From positions 2,814 to 25,330 of the forward strand of contig LSSN01000166.1 in NCBI GenBank assembly GCA_001970855.1: a DNA stretch of 22,517 nucleotides. The letters are read 5' to 3'. How positions within the stretch are numbered: the first letter of the stretch is position 1; each line of letters opens with the position of its first letter. Below are positions 17,696-22,517 of this stretch, piece after piece. Below the pieces are notes generated by a model. That model had not been told where the DNA came from. It saw nothing but the letters and a program-made list of their open reading frames with translations, and ran no database searches. This DNA comes from Smittium culicis. Taxonomy: Eukaryota; Kickxellomycota; Harpellomycetes; Harpellales; Legeriomycetaceae. The position numbers were made by a program, and so were the translations under genes.

Positions 17696-19660
17696 TCAAA
17701 TCACTCTTTCGAAAACGACATATTCAAACAATCTGCGCAAAGTTTTAAAATCCAAGACATCAATGTCAAGCTCAATCTCCTCCTTTTGCTCTATTACCTC
17801 TGGATAGCCGCTCTGGATAATATCAAAAGCTATCTGGAGACGCTCTGGGGGAAGGGTTTCAATAACATTGCTCAATTTTAACTTTTCCTCAATAGATAAA
17901 TCAGAATCCATAATATCATCTAATGAGTTACTGCCACCAGATTTTTGCTTAGAGCCTGATTTGGCTGTACCCGATTGATCAAGTTTTTTAGACTGCTTTG
18001 GAGTTTTTGAGGTACGTCTATTTTTATTAGAAATCGAGTTTGTATCACTAATATCACCAATGTCATTAGAATCGTTAATTGAGTTCCTCTTTGTTCCAGA
18101 GGAGAAATTATCGTTTCGACCAAAGTATTCCTCCCACTTATTGTCAAAGATAGCTTCTACGGCTCTTCCAGCTACATGAACTGGATGCTTTTTGGGATTA
18201 AATTTATAGCAATTTTGAAAAACAAGTTTAACATCGTTGTAAAAATCTTCAGAGCTAGTATATTGGCTGTTTATCAATTTAGTATTTATTGTTCCAAAGT
18301 CCATAGGCGTCTTAATGATCTTTGGATAACTTGGGATATCCAATGCAACATAATCAACAGGTTCATAAAAGTAGAATGCTATGTCGTAATGTTGCTTTTT
18401 AAAGAGTTCTTTTAAAATCGCGCTGCAGTGCTTTAATTGAGCCTTAGTATCAACAACAGGTGCTGATGATAAATTCGATTCTTCTTGGCTGGTGAGTTGG
18501 CTATTGTATTTTTTTAAAAGGTTTGAATAGGCTTTTTGCAAATGTTTTGCCATAGTAGAAATGGGGCTATCTTTTCCATTATATAAAAAACAATTTTCAA
18601 AAATCTGTTTAATGTCGGAATCTACTTCATCAAAAAGTGAATAAGATCCTTGGTTAAGTTTATTTAATACGGTACTTAGATCCATTGGTTTTTTAATTAT
18701 GTCAGGGTAATCAGGAATATTCAATAAAACTGGATCAACAGGTTCCAAAAATGGATCAGCATCTTTATTACTTCTTAGAGATGTGACTATTTTTATCAAA
18801 ATTTCTTTTTGTGTACTATTAATGCGAACGCTTTTCACTTTTTTATTTGGAGTTTCTGTAATGTCGTTTGAAATAGTATCAGGCTGAGACCTCTTGCTTT
18901 TTTCGATAGATGTATCGTTGGTGTTTTCAGGACTTAATTCTTTTGCAGTTGAAATAGATTCTTCAGCTGATACACCTTCCACAACTTTAGGTTCTGAAAT
19001 TGGGTTTTTAGTATCTTTAGTGTCAACATTTTTCGAATCTTGAATATTTAGATCATCAACTTTGGGATGAAAAACAGAATCTTGATTGGATGGAGTCTTA
19101 GTATCATTAGTGGCTTTAGCGATATTTTCAGAACTAGCGGAGACGTTATTAACTGCTTCGATCGAATTTTGAAGTTTACTTTCAGGTAGTGAATCTGATA
19201 AACTGCTAGAGCCTTGGTTATTTGTTGAAACTGGCACCTTGCTCTCTGTAATTTCATCAGAAATATTACTTGAATTCTTATTATCAGCCTCCTTTTCTTC
19301 TAAATTTTGAGTTTGCTGTAGCTCAGAATTAGTTTCTTTTAAAGGGAAATCTATTGATTTATTTTCGGTATTATTTTCAGATTGAGGAGCTGTAATTGAT
19401 GGTGAATGAAAAAAATGATAAAAAGATTAGAAAAACTAAAAGCCTTATAAATGTAATAAGTAATATATGGCAGAGAATCAAATCTCAATATTACCTTCAG
19501 GTTCTACAACAGTTTTTGTGTCATTTATTTCAGAAGCGGCATCATCTTTAGCGGAAGAAGATTCGGCATTATTTACAGCTTCATCTTGCCTCATACTTGT
19601 TTCAAGCTTCCCTTCAAAAGGATCTTCGATCATTTTATCTAAGCTTTCAGAGTTTGACAT
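17696..19660 (-). CDS. BDF1: BET-family double bromodomain protein (Bdf1-like), two exons
   Basis: Reads acetylated histone tails in chromatin; yeast Bdf1 associates with TFIID and SWR1. Exon 1 is 19660-19495 and exon 2 is 19389-17696, joined in frame to 619 residues. Bromodomain 1 spans about 248-350 (IPDYPDIIKKPMDLSTV; acetyl-lysine Asn326 in FLYN). Bromodomain 2 spans about 373-478 (IPSYPKIIKTPMDFGTI; Asn453 in YKFN). The NET domain is at about 549-616 (IEEKLKLSNVIETLPPER and ELDIDVLDFKTLRRLFEYV). The first 240 residues are acidic, Ser/Asn-rich and likely disordered. A basic Lys/Ser-rich linker precedes the NET. The ATG at 19660 begins MSNSESLDK. Starting at the internal GTG 19237 would need a non-standard start and would lose 106 residues. 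The domain order is that of fungal Bdf1/Bdf2; which of the two cannot be told. Confidence 0.93.
19390..19494 (-). other. Intron of the BET gene (105 nt)
   Basis: On the minus strand, exon 1 ends CCTGAAG, followed by donor GTAATATTG. The intron ends ATCAATTACAG before exon 2 (CTCCTCAATCTG). TTCTAATC, about 40 nt before the acceptor, is a plausible branch site. Splicing joins the frames after one base of a codon (G+CT, Ala56) and leaves an uninterrupted frame. Unspliced, the first exon meets a stop within about five codons. Confidence 0.88.
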
Positions 19661-20020
19661 GAAAAGCTGGTAATCTTTATTTAACTAGAATATATAATAA
19701 GAAAAAAAAAGCTAATTGAATGTAAATACTACGAAAATTTTAAAAGAGTACAAATAATTGAATCTTGTAAATATAATATTTATAGACCAAATCGCGAAAA
19801 AAGTAAATAAATATACAATCCAAATTTCTCAACATAAACAAATCCATAGATGAATTTGGTATAAGAAATCGGAAATCTATTCGCTAAGACTCTTTTTTAA
19901 AATCAATTTGACATTTTTTCAAGCTTCTTAATTGCTATCTATTCGCTAATAAAGCACTCTTTGTTCATTATAACCACCACTTATTCGCTAGTTTCACAAT
20001 GTCTTTCGCGAATACGTTAC
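19661..20020 (-). promoter_or_regulatory. BET gene promoter with repeated TATTCGCTA / CGCGAA motifs
   Basis: Within 350 bp upstream of the start codon, plus-strand TATTCGCTA occurs three times (19878-19886, 19940-19948, 19982-19990). The first two share the longer CTATTCGCTAA. Related TTCGCGAA (20005-20012) and TCGCGAAA (19792-19799) flank them. In this AT-rich DNA such CG-containing repeats are unexpected by chance, so they are likely transcription-factor sites. The factor is unknown; CGCGAA resembles MBF/SBF sites. Confidence 0.55.
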
Positions 20021-20880
20021 TTTTTTAAACTAATAGTTTTTATTGGCTAGTACCGTTGCAATAATATTCGCACAAATCCAGATTTCACACAATATAATTA
20101 TACCAATATGTACTCAGTATTTCCCCAAAAAAAATATCGATTTTATTTTTATTTTTATTTTTATCTTATACTAATGTTGCAAATAATAAATTATTAAATG
20201 AAGCGTAGTTTTTTTTCAATGAAAATTTATTTGCTAGATAAGGCTTGGATAAAACTATTGGTTATATATTAAAGTCGATTCGATATCACTCAATAACAGA
20301 ATATAAATATAAAAGCGAAAGAACAAAGAGGGAAAATTTAAATTGAATTAGCTCTACTTCTCGAAATAATCTTCCATATTTTCAATCTTACTTCCACTCA
20401 ATTCTATGCATAGAAATTTATAAATTATACACGTCGATAGAACCTACTGCGTTTTAAACATTTAATCTATTTTATCAGTGTATAGACGGGTCTGCAGTCA
20501 GTTATTGACCAGGGTAAATAGTCTACTTAGCTTTGCAAAAAGTCATATATAGTTTGCAATACTGAATGCCCATTAATTCATATCTATTAGAATTTTACTT
20601 ATATATTTCTATTCTAAAATCAATTACTAGTTTGCATTATCATATTTATGAGCTTAACTAAATCCTAAATCAAAATTTATAATGAAAATGATAATTGTCC
20701 TATTACCACTTTCTCATCAAATAACTGCATTAACCCCCCCTCCTTATTCAACAGGAAATTAAATAGATCACATAAACAATTTTATTTCAAATCTTTGCTA
20801 ATTAAAAATACAGATATTGTTTTTTTATATATTGAATATTTTTCGTATTTAGACTAAAGAAGTGCTCCTAAGAGTGAAAT
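20021..20880. other. A/T-rich intergenic DNA
   Basis: No gene seen. Contains ATTTTT-type repeats (about 20138-20165). No tRNA or other RNA gene was recognised. Confidence 0.5.
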
Positions 20881-21360
20881 AACTTGCCGTGGTTTAGGGG
20901 CTTAAGTAGTGTACTTTTCTAAGTACAATATACTAAAATTTCTTATAGCGTTGCACTATCCTTGGTCGGGGATAGTGAAGGCAACGATCAGCGATTCGGA
21001 GGACAGCGATTCCAGAGGAGGACCATCTAGAAACAGGAGGAACCGATTCGTTTAGCACAGTCTGAGACATTATCTATCTACAAGTCCAGCGTTCGACAGC
21101 ATTACGGAACTCAGCCGTTTAGCAGCTTATTGTAGGAGAGCCAGGTCGATCATTCCCACGTTTGGGTAGGAGCCTATTTTTTATTAATCCTGTTAGATGT
21201 AGGCTCTGACTAGGAGCTCAATGATCTCAACGAATTCAATTTTGTTGGAACGAGCTTAATTTCATGACTGCTTGTAACTTCAGTCATCCAGCCTACTTGA
21301 AGCAATGTCTGGGTGGATGTCGTAGTAAAATCCTAAGGGCCAATGATATGAATTTAGTAA
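20881..21360 (+). other. Unidentified GC-richer island with a strong stem-loop
   Basis: About 480 bp of clearly higher G/C content set in A/T-rich DNA. It has a hairpin at 20949-20986: CGTTG + CACTATCC pairs with GGATAGTG + CAACG, with an 8-base loop and a 4-base bulge on one side. A smaller one lies at 20910-20927 (TGTACTT, loop TTCT, AAGTACA). Short protein-like pieces such as ATISDSEDSDSRGG and FDSITELSRLAAYCRRARS occur in plus-strand frames, but stops break them. It may be the remains of a coding element (retrotransposon or gene) or an unrecognised structured RNA. I do not recognise the family. Confidence 0.4.
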
Positions 21361-22517
21361 TGTTTTGAAAGAGATAATATGTTGATGTTTTTTTCTCTTT
21401 GTACAAAGAGTTTTTTTCAACACCAAAATACCAACTTAATTAATACTTTACCATCTTTATAACCGAGATATTCTTTACTTTATAATTACTATATTACTAT
21501 ATTAAAACTTAACTTAATCATTATTTTACTCTATTAAACGCCATTTCTTTCTAAAATTAAGAAGGATATTATCACGAAAAAGGTATAAAAACCCCTTAAA
21601 AAACACTTTTATTACATTAACCAAATATTTTATAAGAAAATATTACCTAACAAATAAAATTCTCTTTAAAAGACCAATATAAAACAAAAATTAAAATACA
21701 TATATTTATTAAATAGTTAAACCTATATAGTGCCGCACCAGGTTAAAATCGGCGACATGGATATTTTGGTTGTTAGATTGATCCGATTTCCCTTTAGGTA
21801 CGTAGATCGAAGAACGACAGAGGAATTCATTTATGCTAGAAAAATAGTTTATTATGGAGAAAATCAACTATATAATTTTTTATATTTTACTACATTGCTT
21901 CTATTATATTTATCGTACTAATACAGGGTTTTGCAATCGAATTTCTAAAAGTTTCATTCGATTGTAGAAAACGCCCAAACAATTTCTAAAAAAAAATTTC
22001 GTGACGCGGCAGAAAATTTTTTTTTTCATATTACATAAGTACAACCCAAAGTCAATTCTAAATGTATCAACCAAAATTATTCAAGGTAGCAACCGATTTT
22101 CTACAAGTTTCAAAGTTGATTCTAATCGACTCGATCTATTTTCTAAATTGTTTATGATTCACTAAAAAAAAACTGCTTTATCTCTTTCATGTCCAACGCT
22201 TTATAAAAAAATGAGTTTATTGATTAATTAGTTATTTAAGTTAGCTATTATATGCTGCTACACTGCTTTAAACAAATAACTAAATGATTCTCAGAATTAG
22301 AGTGCTATTATGAATACAGTTGCCTATATTTTGAAGCTCAATTTCATTCTACCTCCCATGAAAGGATTAAAAAGTTAGATGAAGTTAAAAAAAATTGTTT
22401 TAAATATTTTCAAATCTTATTGATTTTTTTTACTTATACCTTGTAATGTTTTTTTTAGCATTATAGTTTATTTATTATTCTCATTGTATTAGTTGCTAAA
22501 CAAACTTTTTAAAATTA
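21361..22517. other. A/T-rich DNA with palindromes, no supported gene
   Basis: CTCTTTGTACAAAGAG (21395-21410) is a perfect 16-bp palindrome between T runs, bracketed by GTTGA (21381-21385) and TCAAC (21417-21421). CAATCGAAT (21934-21942) and ATTCGATTG (21956-21964) form a perfect 9-bp inverted repeat. GGTATAAAAACC near 21580 is TATA-like. A 63-codon GTG-started frame at 21730-21921 is slightly GC-richer at its start but has no recognisable family. The sequence beginning TGTTGATG (21380) could be an LTR edge, unproven. Confidence 0.4.

Noticed and set aside
21730..21921. 63-codon plus-strand frame
   Set aside because: Starts at GTG and ends in an A/T-driven Phe/Leu/Tyr tail; no family recognised. 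Kept only as a note on the region.

Overview
The window reads as nuclear DNA of a fungus with a very AT-rich genome. Intergenic DNA is long and A/T-dominated. The genes are intron-poor, with one intron recognised (105 nt, GTAATA...TTACAG). The protein families present (a Pmc1-type Ca2+-ATPase, a Bdf1-type BET bromodomain protein, an Mhr1/mL67-type mitochondrial ribosomal protein and a chromodomain Ty3/gypsy element) are a fungal set. I cannot fix the lineage from sequence alone; an AT-rich early-diverging fungus or a basal ascomycete would both fit. The run of 26 A at base 1 suggests a contig edge.

Left third (1-8522) is a graveyard of mobile elements. After about 900 bp of A/T-rich DNA comes a decayed gene at 904-2896 that I read as a DDE-type DNA transposase. 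It is open over long stretches but cut by stops and a frame change. Its 3' end is interrupted by the 5' LTR of a Ty3/gypsy chromovirus (2897-8522). That element has two 202-bp LTRs about 86% identical by hand alignment, a polypurine tract, and in order gag with a zinc knuckle, protease, reverse transcriptase, RNase H, integrase with GPY/F module, and a chromodomain. Every part carries stops, frameshifts or lost catalytic residues, so it is a fossil.

8523-11744 is a 3.2 kb stretch with no convincing gene except a possible small secreted protein at 11183-11458.

Right half: a complete 1108-residue Ca2+-ATPase gene (11745-15071, +) converges on a 202-residue mL67/Mhr1-like gene (15384-15992, -). 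After about 1.7 kb without a gene comes a two-exon BET protein gene (17696-19660, -; 619 residues). Upstream of it is a cluster of repeated TATTCGCTA/CGCGAA motifs. The last 1.6 kb holds a local GC-rich island (about 20881-21360) with a strong stem-loop, then A/T-rich DNA with a perfect 16-bp palindrome and a 9-bp inverted repeat. These may be remains of another mobile element or an unrecognised RNA gene.

The three intact genes are unrelated housekeeping functions (vacuolar calcium storage, mitochondrial translation or DNA maintenance, acetyl-chromatin reading). They do not form a pathway.
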